From assembly GCF_001038485.1 (NCBI RefSeq), contig NZ_LDUE01000039.1, forward strand, positions 1 through 52,020: 52,020 nt of DNA, written 5' to 3'. The notes under the pieces are model-generated. The model was not told where the DNA came from. It ran no database searches and saw only the letters and a list, made by a program, of their open reading frames with translations. This DNA is from Ornithinibacillus californiensis (GTDB lineage: Bacteria; Bacillota; Bacilli; Bacillales; Amphibacillaceae). A program made the position numbers and the translations under genes. Shown here piece by piece: positions 1 through 8,436 of the stretch; position 1 is the stretch's first letter; every line of letters begins with the position of its first letter.

Positions 1-140
1 TGTGACTGCTAAACTAGAGTAGACAGTTATTGCTAGATAAAAAGAAACACTTATTTACCCAAATATACCAATAAAATATAGGTACTTTCCATTGTAAAAT
101 GTTTATATCCTAAAACATACAACAGTGGAGGTAACAGAAG

Positions 141-1709
141 GTGGATAAGTGGGAAATGTATATGGAAATTAGTCAGTTAATCAAAAAGGGATTCAGTAAG
201 ACGAAGGTGGCAGACAAGCTAGGAATATCACGTTCAACAGTATATCGTTATCTAAAAAAGTCTCCTTCGGATATGTCTGAGTGGGTAGAGTCACTTCAGA
301 CGAGGAGTAAGAAATTAGATGCTTATAAAGAGCTGATATTATCTTGGTTAAGGGAACATCCAGATATGTCAGCTGCACAAGTAGAAGATTGGCTAAAAGA
401 GAAATACGAAGATTTAAAAGTAGGTGAAAGTACAGTTCGATTATATGTTAGAGAGCTTCGAGAGGAATATAAAATAAAGAAGGAAACTTCACCACGAATA
501 TATGAGGCTATACCTGATTCACCTATGGGTGAACAAATACAAGTTGATTTTGGTCATACGAAACAGAAGGCAGTCGATAATAAGGAAGTAAAACTAAACT
601 TTATAGCTTTTGTATTATCTAATTCTAGATATAAATATAAAGAATGGTTAGATAGGCCTTACACTACCCAAGATGTCATAAAAGCACATGAAAATGCATT
701 TAGGTGGTTTGGGGGGATTCCAAGTGAATTAGTATACGACCAAGACAGTTTAATAGTCGTCAGTGAGAATGGTGGGGATTTAATATTAACGCAAGAGTTC
801 CAACAATATAAAGAATCTAGGAATCTAACCCTTCGTGTTTGCCGCAAGGCTGATCCAGAGAGTAAAGGAAAAATCGAAAATGTAGTTGGTTTTATTAAAC
901 ATAACTTCGCTAAACATCGGGTATTTCATAACATTGATTCTTGGAATGAACAGGGTTGGGAATGGCTCAATAGAACTGGAAACTATAAAGTTCATCATAC
1001 AACAAAAAAGAGACCGGTCGAAGTGTTTTCCCTGGAAAGACAACACTTAAGACCAGTCACCAAAAATCTAGATATAAAATATAACTATGAAAATAGTATA
1101 ACAAGATGTGTCCATAAGGACAATACTATTCGTTATTTATCTAATCGTTATTCTCTTCCGTTGGGGACGTTTGGCAAATATGAAACTCTCTGCATTAAGG
1201 AAACCGAAGAAAAGGCATTAATCATTTATAGCCCTGAAACAGGTGAAATCATCGCAAAGCATCATATCCCTGACGGGAAGGGATTATTGATTAAAGATAG
1301 GAAGCATAGCCGAGATAGGACAAAAGGTATCGATGCATTTATGAATACCGTTTCCCAGCAATTTAATGACAATGGGATAGCTTATGATTATCTACAAACA
1401 GTAAAAGAAAAGTACCCTCGATATATTAGGGATCAGCTCCAAATGATATTAAAAGAGACAAAAATAAATAACAGGGAAATTCTATCGGCAGCATTGAATG
1501 AGTGTATCAAAAGGAACCTTTATGGTGCAACAGATTTTAGCGATGTCGTTGCCTATATAAAACGACACCGACAAATAGAAGATACAGTGAATGATACCGA
1601 TGAGAATGTAACACGAATAATAGGAGTTTCTGGATGGGTTGTAGAGACGGAGGCTCAAAAAAGGGAATTAGATGCCTATACTTCCATACTGGAGGGTGAA
1701 CCAGTATGA
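141..1709 (+). CDS. istA: IS21 family transposase IstA
   Basis: This 522-residue DDE transposase cuts and joins the IS21 ends. An N-terminal helix-turn-helix (about residues 10-40, 'KTKVADKLGISRSTVYRYLK') is followed by a second DNA-binding region and an integrase catalytic core. Candidate acidic residues are the D of 'VDFGHT', the D of 'YDQDS' and the E of 'SKGKIENVVGF'. The length fits the family. It overlaps istB by 4 bp, which suggests translational coupling. Nothing is truncated, so the element may still be active. Confidence 0.95.
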   Translation: MDKWEMYMEISQLIKKGFSKTKVADKLGISRSTVYRYLKKSPSDMSEWVESLQTRSKKLDAYKELILSWLREHPDMSAAQVEDWLKEKYEDLKVGESTVRLYVRELREEYKIKKETSPRIYEAIPDSPMGEQIQVDFGHTKQKAVDNKEVKLNFIAFVLSNSRYKYKEWLDRPYTTQDVIKAHENAFRWFGGIPSELVYDQDSLIVVSENGGDLILTQEFQQYKESRNLTLRVCRKADPESKGKIENVVGFIKHNFAKHRVFHNIDSWNEQGWEWLNRTGNYKVHHTTKKRPVEVFSLERQHLRPVTKNLDIKYNYENSITRCVHKDNTIRYLSNRYSLPLGTFGKYETLCIKETEEKALIIYSPETGEIIAKHHIPDGKGLLIKDRKHSRDRTKGIDAFMNTVSQQFNDNGIAYDYLQTVKEKYPRYIRDQLQMILKETKINNREILSAALNECIKRNLYGATDFSDVVAYIKRHRQIEDTVNDTDENVTRIIGVSGWVVETEAQKRELDAYTSILEGEPV

Positions 1710-2470
1710 GTCAGCTAAACCAATTACAAGAGTTGATGAAGACATTACGTTTAACGGAAACAGCAAATCACCTTCCTGCATTAATTAGAGAAGCTGAGCA
1801 AAAGGATTCCTCCTTTACTCAGTTCCTCTTAGATGTAGCAAAATATGAACAAACTCGCAGAGAAGAAAAGCAATTAGAAAAACGATTTAAATGGGCTACA
1901 TTTCCCTTCCAAAAGACACTAGAAGAATTCAATTTAAAAGAACAGAAATCTTTAAGCAACAAACAATTGAATAGATTGAAAGATTTAACGTGGATAGAAC
2001 AGTTGCACAATATCATTCTATTAGGACCACCAGGTAGTGGGAAAACTCATATATCAATCGGGTTAGGCATTGAAGCGTTAAACCAAGGTTACAAGGTTAT
2101 CTTTACTACGATGGGAGATCTTGTCCACGTGCTGAAAACGGAGGAAATCACACGTAAATCGCAAACCAGAATGAAAAGAATAAGAGAAGCTGATTTAGTC
2201 ATTATTGATGATTTGATGTTTATGGCGATGGATCAACAGGAAGCTAATATGTTTTTCCATTTGATCAATGATTTATATAATCAATCATCTATCATTTTAA
2301 CATCAAATAAAGGCCCAAAAGAGTGGGGAGAATTATTAGGTGACCAAGCAATTACTACAGCTATATTAGATAGAATTTTACATCGAGTTGAAATCATTCA
2401 TTTAAATGAAGATAGTTATCGAATGAAACATAGATCGACTATATTTGGGCAAGAAAGTGTTTCAAATTAA
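1706..2470 (+). CDS. istB: IS21 family ATP-binding helper protein IstB
   Basis: This 254-residue AAA+ ATPase of the DnaC/IstB type helps IstA in target choice and strand transfer. The Walker A motif 'LGPPGSGKTH' is near residue 106, and the Walker B 'LVIIDDLMF' is near residue 165. A sensor-like 'IILTSNKGPKEWG' follows. The ATG overlaps the istA stop in an ATGA junction. The length is normal for the family. Confidence 0.95.
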   Translation: MSQLNQLQELMKTLRLTETANHLPALIREAEQKDSSFTQFLLDVAKYEQTRREEKQLEKRFKWATFPFQKTLEEFNLKEQKSLSNKQLNRLKDLTWIEQLHNIILLGPPGSGKTHISIGLGIEALNQGYKVIFTTMGDLVHVLKTEEITRKSQTRMKRIREADLVIIDDLMFMAMDQQEANMFFHLINDLYNQSSIILTSNKGPKEWGELLGDQAITTAILDRILHRVEIIHLNEDSYRMKHRSTIFGQESVSN

Positions 2471-2494
2471 TGAGCATAAATTGTGTCTTTTTAC

Positions 2495-2525
2495 TTGACG
2501 GTCACAACTTTTTGAAAATTATTAT
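2495..2525 (+). promoter_or_regulatory. possible hybrid promoter formed by the IS21 right end
   Basis: A near-consensus -35 hexamer TTGACG (2495-2500) lies inside the right inverted repeat of IS21 and points outward. A -10-like TATTAT lies at 2520-2525 in flanking DNA, with a 19-bp spacer (18 bp for the alternative TTATTA). The spacer is slightly long. IS21 is known to carry an outward -35 that makes junction promoters. Use for the downstream pair is inferred. Confidence 0.4.
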
Positions 2526-2541
2526 ATAAAGGAAGATGTTA

Positions 2542-3408
2542 ATGAAAAAAGATATGATTTTTTTTGCATTTAGGTACTTTGTAGTGCCACATGAAGATCA
2601 AATTACTATGCAGCAGTTAAGGATAGAGAATAAGAATAAGTTGGTTATAGACTTTTTTAAAAAAATAAAAGAACAGAAATATACTTTCTCTGCAAATAAT
2701 AGAAAGTATATTATATATTATTCACGGAAGATAAATAAAAATATCCACCTATACAAACTAGCAAGAGAAACTCTTAGAACCCTGCATCAAGACGGGGATA
2801 CAGATGTACAAACCTCGGAAGAGTTAGATTACCCATATATTTATTTTATTGTAGATTACCAAAAACAAATAATATTATTTCAGAAAAAAACTACAGTATT
2901 TAAAAAGGTAAGTACTGTAAAAAATCGTATTGAAGAATTAATTAATGAAAAAATTAATAGTTTCGATTATGGAATATTTTTAGAAGAAATTACGGATGAA
3001 AATGCGTTTTGGAAATACATAAATCAATCGTCTGAGATATATGAATTAAAATTAAAATTAAATTCACCAAACTTGTTTGGTGGATATATAGATGCTGAAA
3101 TGCTTTTAAAAAAATTAAATGCTCTTTTTAACAATACAAGTACTGATATAAAATTTAAAAATGAAAAAGGACGACTAAAAGTAGTTAAAAATAATATTGA
3201 AGGTTTTATTAAATACATTACCGGTGGTGGTGGTGAATGGGAATTAAATAGCGTATATAAAGGAAAACACCAAAGGATTAGTAGCAAGAAAAATATCAAA
3301 ACAATTGATTTACCTGATGATATTAATGAAAATGATAGTTCGAAGGGTAAAGTAGTTGAAGGTATTAGAGAACTTGATCATGTAATGGGAGAAAGTAAAG
3401 GTGACTAG
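2542..3408 (+). CDS. uncharacterised soluble protein, RexA/DUF4747-like in layout (putative phage-exclusion sensor)
   Basis: This protein of about 288 residues has no predicted membrane segment. I do not recognise it firmly. It has an N-terminal mixed alpha/beta part, a central 'YPYIYFIVDYQKQIILFQKKTTVF' beta region (about residues 95-118) and a C-terminal part around 'LKLNSPNLFGG' and 'YITGGGGEWEL'. This order recalls RexA and DUF4747 proteins. The next gene, which overlaps by 8 bp, is a small four-helix membrane protein, as RexB is to RexA. The ATG at 2542 is preferred over 2536 because AAGGAAG then sits 6 bp upstream. The IS21 end is only 35 bp away, so the original promoter may be lost. 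The defence role is inferred from context. Confidence 0.5.
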   Translation: MKKDMIFFAFRYFVVPHEDQITMQQLRIENKNKLVIDFFKKIKEQKYTFSANNRKYIIYYSRKINKNIHLYKLARETLRTLHQDGDTDVQTSEELDYPYIYFIVDYQKQIILFQKKTTVFKKVSTVKNRIEELINEKINSFDYGIFLEEITDENAFWKYINQSSEIYELKLKLNSPNLFGGYIDAEMLLKKLNALFNNTSTDIKFKNEKGRLKVVKNNIEGFIKYITGGGGEWELNSVYKGKHQRISSKKNIKTIDLPDDINENDSSKGKVVEGIRELDHVMGESKGD

Positions 3409-3925
3409 AATATTAAAGGTTCTTAACTTTGTCATTTCAATATCCCTTTCCTTTTTATTTTCTTACATTTTAGTTAGGTTCAACCCAGAAATAAATGATC
3501 TAGAGATTGTGAAGGATGAGTATGTACTAAATTTGATTGGTATTCTAATGGGATTATCTATTGCTGTAATCACATTTTTATTTACCACTATAGAAAAAAT
3601 AAGAGCTAATCTACTTGAAAATAAATTATATAACGGAACAATTAGAGATATTGAGGTTAACATAAGAAATTTGTATAAATCTATAATGAAAGATACAATA
3701 GCAATTTTTATTTCCTTTATTTTACTATTAGTATGCATTTTAACGAAGGGGATAGATTTTCCGATATTAAAAGTACCAATATTTGTTGTGTTTTCAAAGG
3801 AAGAGTTGGTTTTGATAACAAAATTGTCCTTATTATTTATAACATTATCAGCTTTATTTGATATTATAGTAAGCCTATTTGGAATTATAACAGGATTTAA
3901 TAAATCTAGTGAGCTAGAAAGATAG
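3401..3925 (+). CDS. four-helix membrane protein, putative RexB-like effector
   Basis: This 174-residue protein has four hydrophobic stretches at about residues 5-27, 45-66, 98-118 and 135-163, with a short charged loop between helices 2 and 3. The family is not recognised. The GTG start at 3401 lies inside the end of the preceding gene (8-bp overlap) behind GGGAGAAAG, so the two are probably made together. A soluble sensor plus a small polytopic protein is the layout of abortive systems that depolarise the membrane (RexAB). KwaA of Kiwa is a possible alternative, but gene order and partner differ. Confidence 0.5.
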   Translation: MTRILKVLNFVISISLSFLFSYILVRFNPEINDLEIVKDEYVLNLIGILMGLSIAVITFLFTTIEKIRANLLENKLYNGTIRDIEVNIRNLYKSIMKDTIAIFISFILLLVCILTKGIDFPILKVPIFVVFSKEELVLITKLSLLFITLSALFDIIVSLFGIITGFNKSSELER

Positions 3926-4138
3926 AGATGTGATTATCTAAATGTATTGTTTTTAATTATATCAATTTAACGCTATGGTTCATTTAAAAAAGCAAGAAAT
4001 ATAGGGGGGAATATGAACATGAATTGATATTGGAGTAGGTAGAGAATTTTAAGAAGTATGGAGTAAAGAGTGTATCTAATAAAATCATGTTCTGTTCTAC
4101 TGAATTCTATATTTTAATTAGACTGGGGGTAAAATGTA
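3926..4138. other. intergenic spacer before the Gabija pair
   Basis: This is AT-rich DNA with no gene. It may hold decayed coding sequence: broken frames reading like 'IGVGREF' and then 'KKYGVKSVSNKIMFCSTEFY' are separated by a stop and a shift. A GGGGG Shine-Dalgarno just before 4139 supports the gajA start. No clear promoter was identified. Confidence 0.35.
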
Positions 4139-6067
4139 ATGTTCTTGAAAGAAGTTAGAATAAAAAACTTTAGAAGTTTAAAAGACATTAGAGTTCCACT
4201 ATCAAAAAATACAATTTTAATTGGCGAGAACAACTCAGGAAAAACGGCATTTCTTGATGCTATTAAATTAGGACTTGGTAGATCTAACAAAAGGGTTTCA
4301 CCCTTCAATGAATATGACTATTATGTTAATGATGAGAAAAGTGAACCAAAAAATTCTGATGGGATTATTATTGAATTTATCTTTAGAGAGGAAAAACCTA
4401 ACCAATGGCCTGAAAAGATCCCTCAGATATTAGGTGAAATTGTACAACCTATAATGTGGGAGGAAGATGAAGAAGAGGCAATAAACCAGATTTGGTTACG
4501 GGTATTCTCTAGATACGATGAAAGCCAAAAAGATTTTATAATAGAAACAGACTTTCTTAATACTGAAGGAGAAACACTTTCTGGTAAAGCATCAAATAGT
4601 AAATATAATGATTTTCTTCAACTTACACCAGTCTTTTATTTGCAAGCTTTACGTGATATTCACGACACGTTTAGTTCCAACTCGCCTTTCTGGGGGAGAT
4701 TTTTGAAAAAGGTAAATATACCTGACGAGAAGCTTTGGGAAATTCAAAATAGTCTTTCTAAAACTAATGAAGAGATAATAAAAAGTGATTCGAATCTTGA
4801 GGAATTGATAAAATCCTTAGAAAGCATTCACAAGGTACTATCTCTAAATGATAAAGAGGTAGTGTCAATAAATGCGCTGCCATTAAAAACATGGGATATC
4901 CTTTCAAAGTCACAAGTAGTAATGAAAGGTAAAGGAAGTAATGTAGATTTTCCACTTGATAGACACGGACAAGGTACTCAAAGTCTAGCAACCTTATTTT
5001 TATTTCAAGCATATATTGATGTTTTATTAAAAACTACTTTTGAAGAAGAAACAGAAGCGATATTAACTTTAGAAGAACCAGAGGCACACCTACACCCTCA
5101 AGCAAGCCGTTCATTAGCTTCAAAGATAAACAAAATAGATTGTCAAAAAATAATTTCGACTCATTCTCCGTACTTTGTTCAAAATATGAACTTAATGGAC
5201 CTTAGATTATTCAGGAAAACAGGGTCAGAAACTTTTATTCACTATTTAATAGATAAAGTTGAAGTAACCGTAGAGGGGAAAGAAAGTTTACTTAGATTTA
5301 TTAAAGCGAAAGGTGGGAAATTTTCTTATAATGAAATCACCAATAAACTAGTAGCGTTTGAGCCAATAAGTGAGCAAGAATCACGAGGTCTATATGGAAT
5401 GTATAAGGATACTGAATTCGCTGAGGTAATTGATAATTTCATCGCTAAATCCCAATTAATACTTACAAAAGAAGAAAGGAATGACTTATTTACGTTTGTC
5501 CAGAGGACAAGAGGGGAATTATTTTTTGCTAGAGGTTGGTTATTAGCAGAAGGCCAAACGGAGTATATACTGTTACAATATTTTTCAGAGATATTAGACC
5601 TTCCTCTTGATGATTATGGTATAAGTATAATTGATTATCAAAATAATGGTTCACCGGGTGCATTCATTAAATTAGCTAAATTGCTTGATTTTCCATGGCT
5701 TTTACTTTCAGACAATGATGATCAAGGAGAAAGTACATTAGCTCAAATTGAAAAAATAGGTTACAAGCAAGAAGAAATAGAAAAACTTGTTTCAATGCTT
5801 CCTCAGAAAGATTTTGAAACGTATTTAGCATATCAAGGTTTTATTGAGGAATTTAAGGCTATCGCAATTGAAAACGGTTATACTATAAGTGAAGATGCAC
5901 TGGGAATGGTAGACAAAGATGAATTAGCTGAAATTATTAAGAAAGATAAAGTGGGTAACGCAAATAGATTGGTAGAAATCTTGAAAGATAGAAATAGTAA
6001 TAGTGAAAGAGTACCTAAACTTGTACATGAAATGATAGAAAGGAGTGTGAGTATTTCAAATGAGTGA
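4139..6067 (+). CDS. gajA: Gabija protein GajA: OLD-family ATPase/TOPRIM endonuclease
   Basis: This 642-residue protein has the overcoming-lysogenization-defect architecture. An ABC-type ATPase half carries Walker A 'GENNSGKT' (29-36), a signature-like 'RHGQGTQSLA' (about 275-284), Walker B 'LTLEEPEAHLHP' (309-320) and an H-loop 'STHSPYF' (340-346). A C-terminal TOPRIM nuclease has E471 in 'LLAEGQTEY' and the acidic cluster 'LSDNDDQGE' (523-531). Class 2 OLD proteins beside a UvrD-like helicase define Gabija anti-phage defence, in which GajA nicks DNA. It is somewhat longer than the Bacillus cereus GajA (578 residues). The gene overlaps gajB by 8 bp. Confidence 0.88.
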   Translation: MFLKEVRIKNFRSLKDIRVPLSKNTILIGENNSGKTAFLDAIKLGLGRSNKRVSPFNEYDYYVNDEKSEPKNSDGIIIEFIFREEKPNQWPEKIPQILGEIVQPIMWEEDEEEAINQIWLRVFSRYDESQKDFIIETDFLNTEGETLSGKASNSKYNDFLQLTPVFYLQALRDIHDTFSSNSPFWGRFLKKVNIPDEKLWEIQNSLSKTNEEIIKSDSNLEELIKSLESIHKVLSLNDKEVVSINALPLKTWDILSKSQVVMKGKGSNVDFPLDRHGQGTQSLATLFLFQAYIDVLLKTTFEEETEAILTLEEPEAHLHPQASRSLASKINKIDCQKIISTHSPYFVQNMNLMDLRLFRKTGSETFIHYLIDKVEVTVEGKESLLRFIKAKGGKFSYNEITNKLVAFEPISEQESRGLYGMYKDTEFAEVIDNFIAKSQLILTKEERNDLFTFVQRTRGELFFARGWLLAEGQTEYILLQYFSEILDLPLDDYGISIIDYQNNGSPGAFIKLAKLLDFPWLLLSDNDDQGESTLAQIEKIGYKQEEIEKLVSMLPQKDFETYLAYQGFIEEFKAIAIENGYTISEDALGMVDKDELAEIIKKDKVGNANRLVEILKDRNSNSERVPKLVHEMIERSVSISNE

Positions 6068-7982
6068 TTTATTCAAAACAGAGTTTTCAAAATTAACCCC
6101 TGTTCAAATGAAAGTTGTTAATTGGAATGAGGGGCCATTAGTAGTCATAGCTGGACCGGGATCGGGAAAAACAAGAGTACTCACATATAGAATCGCGCGA
6201 ATACTTAAAGAGTCAATTAATGAAAACTTCAGGATATTAGGTTTAACGTTTACTAATAAAGCAGCAGACGAAATGCGTGTTAGATTAAATGAATTAGTAC
6301 CAGACATGAATAAAAGAATGTATTTAGGAACATTTCATAGTTTTTGCGCAGAAGTACTACGAAATCATGGTTCCCATGTAGGAGTTAATCCAGATTTTAC
6401 TATCTATTCTGATTCAAAAGATTTGAATGAGATTATTAAAGAAGTGAAAATAGAATTAGAAAGTAACGGTGAGATAGATTCAATAGGAACAACAAACTTA
6501 TTACCTGTTATTCAATATCTTCAAAAGAACCTAATTGAGTCTGGTGTTCCTTTAGATAAATTAATATCAAACCCTAACTTGAGAAATGCAGTAGAAAAAA
6601 TATATATAGGATATTTAAATAAGTTAAACTCTTTGAATGCTTTGGATTTTGAGTCCTTAATTTTTAGGACTTATCTTTTATTCAAAAAGTACCCTTTTAT
6701 TGCTAATCATTATCGGAAAATTTATTCATATATATGTATTGATGAATTTCAGGATACGAATTACGCACAGTATCAAATGATTAAACAACTAACAAAAAGT
6801 AAATTTAAGAACCTATTTATAGTAGCGGATGATGACCAATTAATTTATCAGTGGAATGGTGCAAGTAACAAGCGAATACATGAGTTTAAAGAGGAATATG
6901 AAGCAGATATCATACAGTTATCTGATAACTTTAGATGCCCTTCAGCTGTTGTTACGCTGGCCAATAATCTTATCGCCCATAATAAGGGTCGATTAGAAAA
7001 TAAAAAACCGCTTCATGCAATGAAGAAAATCGAGGAAGATTCTAAATCAATACGGTTAAAAAACTTCCCTTCATTTGATGATGAAATACAGTGGATTGTA
7101 AAAGACTTAGAATTGAAAGTTAGTCATGATAACAAATCAACATTTGCTGTCATTGCACGTTCTAATAAATTGTTGTTAAAGATTTATGAAGAATTAAAGA
7201 AAAAGGAAATACCTACTGTCATTTCAAAGAGGAAAAATGAGTTTGAAAATCCTCATATATCTTGGATGCATAGTCTTCTTCGTTTGGCAAATAAAAGGAA
7301 TGATAAAAAGTTCTTACAAGAAGTGATAAACACTTTTGAGTATTTCAGCGAACATGAAGTAGACATTGATGAGGTAATTGCTTGGAGTGATGCTAGAGAT
7401 GGTGATTATTTAAAGGGATACTATAATTGTATTTCTTCATTAGAACTTAGTAAAAATTATTTACATTCACTAAATCTTAATCTTATTGAAGGGAAAAGCT
7501 TTATTAAATTTATAGAGGATACTCTTCAATGGTTAAATACAGATATATTTATTAATAAAATGGAAGATGAACAAAAAGAATTATTTTATGATGAGTTTGA
7601 AGTTTGGAAGCAATTAATGACTAGCTTTTATTATAAATATGGGTATAATGATGTGACTCTTAGTACGTTTTTACAGGAGCTTGATTTGTCCTCTAAACAA
7701 AAAGAACCAGATGTTGGTTACGTACAGTGTTTAACTATCCATTCTGCTAAAGGCAAAGAGTTTGACCATGTATATATCTTGGGATTAGTAGAGGATGAAC
7801 TACCCTCATTTGCGAGTAAGAAAAAAGGGGACTTTAGTATTGAAATGGAGGAAGAAAGACGAAACTGCTTTGTCGCAATAACACGTACTCTCTCTACGCT
7901 TACATTAACTTATGCAAATAGGTACAATGGATGGACAAAGCAACCCTCTAGATTCTTATATGAAATGGGGATTATAGGGTAA
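6060..7982 (+). CDS. gajB: Gabija protein GajB: UvrD/Rep-type superfamily 1 helicase
   Basis: This 640-residue SF1A helicase has a full motif set: Walker A 'AGPGSGKT' (31-38), motif Ia 'TFTNKAADEM' (63-72), motif II 'DEFQDT' (228-233), motif III 'DDDQLIYQWNGA' (257-268), motif IV 'LSDNFRCPS' (about 287-295), motif V 'LTIHSAKGKEFD' and motif VI 'EEERRNCFVAITR'. It is longer than the roughly 494-residue type GajB and looks like a complete short UvrD. In Gabija, GajB is thought to respond to DNA ends or unwound DNA and activate GajA. The 8-bp overlap with gajA supports a joint product. Confidence 0.87.
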   Translation: MSDLFKTEFSKLTPVQMKVVNWNEGPLVVIAGPGSGKTRVLTYRIARILKESINENFRILGLTFTNKAADEMRVRLNELVPDMNKRMYLGTFHSFCAEVLRNHGSHVGVNPDFTIYSDSKDLNEIIKEVKIELESNGEIDSIGTTNLLPVIQYLQKNLIESGVPLDKLISNPNLRNAVEKIYIGYLNKLNSLNALDFESLIFRTYLLFKKYPFIANHYRKIYSYICIDEFQDTNYAQYQMIKQLTKSKFKNLFIVADDDQLIYQWNGASNKRIHEFKEEYEADIIQLSDNFRCPSAVVTLANNLIAHNKGRLENKKPLHAMKKIEEDSKSIRLKNFPSFDDEIQWIVKDLELKVSHDNKSTFAVIARSNKLLLKIYEELKKKEIPTVISKRKNEFENPHISWMHSLLRLANKRNDKKFLQEVINTFEYFSEHEVDIDEVIAWSDARDGDYLKGYYNCISSLELSKNYLHSLNLNLIEGKSFIKFIEDTLQWLNTDIFINKMEDEQKELFYDEFEVWKQLMTSFYYKYGYNDVTLSTFLQELDLSSKQKEPDVGYVQCLTIHSAKGKEFDHVYILGLVEDELPSFASKKKGDFSIEMEEERRNCFVAITRTLSTLTLTYANRYNGWTKQPSRFLYEMGIIG

Positions 7983-8002
7983 GGATACTATTTTTTATTA
8001 AT

Positions 8003-8034
8003 GCGTTAGCAAAATGCTAACATTTTGCTAACGC
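8003..8034. repeat. perfect 14-bp inverted repeat with 4-bp centre, recombinase-core-like
   Basis: GCGTTAGCAAAATG (8003-8016), centre CTAA, then its exact complement (8021-8034). It overlaps the left edge of the 150-bp direct repeat. Inverted half-sites around a short centre resemble a tyrosine-recombinase core. It lacks a following T-tract, so it is not a typical terminator, although it could still end the gajB message. Confidence 0.7.
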
Positions 8035-8164
8035 AATCCCATAAAAAACGGTAAATCCACGTTAAAGATGTTACAGTCAAAAATATCCAAAACGTTGATT
8101 TACCGCACTTTTTGCACCTCTCATTAACGATATTACACACTCTCATCTTACGGGCGGCATGATA
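8014..8164 (+). repeat. 150-bp direct repeat, copy 1 (putative cassette end / att arm)
   Basis: This stretch is about 94 percent identical to 17266-17415 in the same orientation, judged by eye. Shared blocks include GCTAACGCAATCCCAT, an internal inverted pair (ACGGTAAATC with GATTTACCG) and the end block CATCTTACGGGCGGCATGAT. It lies between the Gabija pair and the second defence module. Neither copy has a long open frame. The two copies bracket 8165-17265. Confidence 0.85.
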
Positions 8165-8253
8165 TGATAGTCGCCAAAATCCTTGATATATAAGGGTTTT
8201 TGAGTTAAATAAGTTGGTTGGCTAACATTTGACTGACAATTTATACTTTATTG

Positions 8254-8299
8254 TAGGCCTCTCATAAGTTGTCCACACTTTTGAGAAGCCTCTTTTTTA
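8254..8299 (+). terminator. intrinsic terminator after repeat copy 1
   Basis: An imperfect stem pairs TAGGCCTCTCATAAGT with ACTTTTGAGAAGCCTC and is followed by TTTTTT. A similar stem ending ACTTTTGAGAAGC follows repeat copy 2, so it may belong to the repeated unit. Confidence 0.65.
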
Positions 8300-8436
8300 T
8301 CAAATTAATATTCTTTAGCGCCTACTTATTGTTAGTGAAATTTTTTATCATTACAAAGTATGTGATGATGAAGTAATAGTACTATGAAATTATTGGAAAG
8401 ACACTCTTGCTATAGAATATACTAGATCTTAATATA

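Larger units (their letters stand above)
1..2506 (+). mobile_element. IS21-family insertion sequence
   Basis: The element carries the two-gene istA-istB arrangement with a 4-bp overlap. Its ends are imperfect inverted repeats: the window begins TGTGACTGCTAAACTAGAG, and the complement of the right end reads TGTGACCGTCAAGTAAAAAG, finishing at 2506. TGTGAC termini and a transposase plus AAA+ helper are typical of IS21. The left flank is outside the window, so the target duplication cannot be checked. Both genes are intact. Confidence 0.93.

Noticed and set aside
2542-3925. Kiwa (KwaA/KwaB) system
   Set aside because: Kiwa has the membrane protein first, and KwaB carries DUF4868. Gene order is reversed here and no DUF4868 pattern was visible.
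8014-8164. CRISPR array
   Set aside because: Only two widely spaced copies of a long repeat exist; there are no regular spacers or cas genes.
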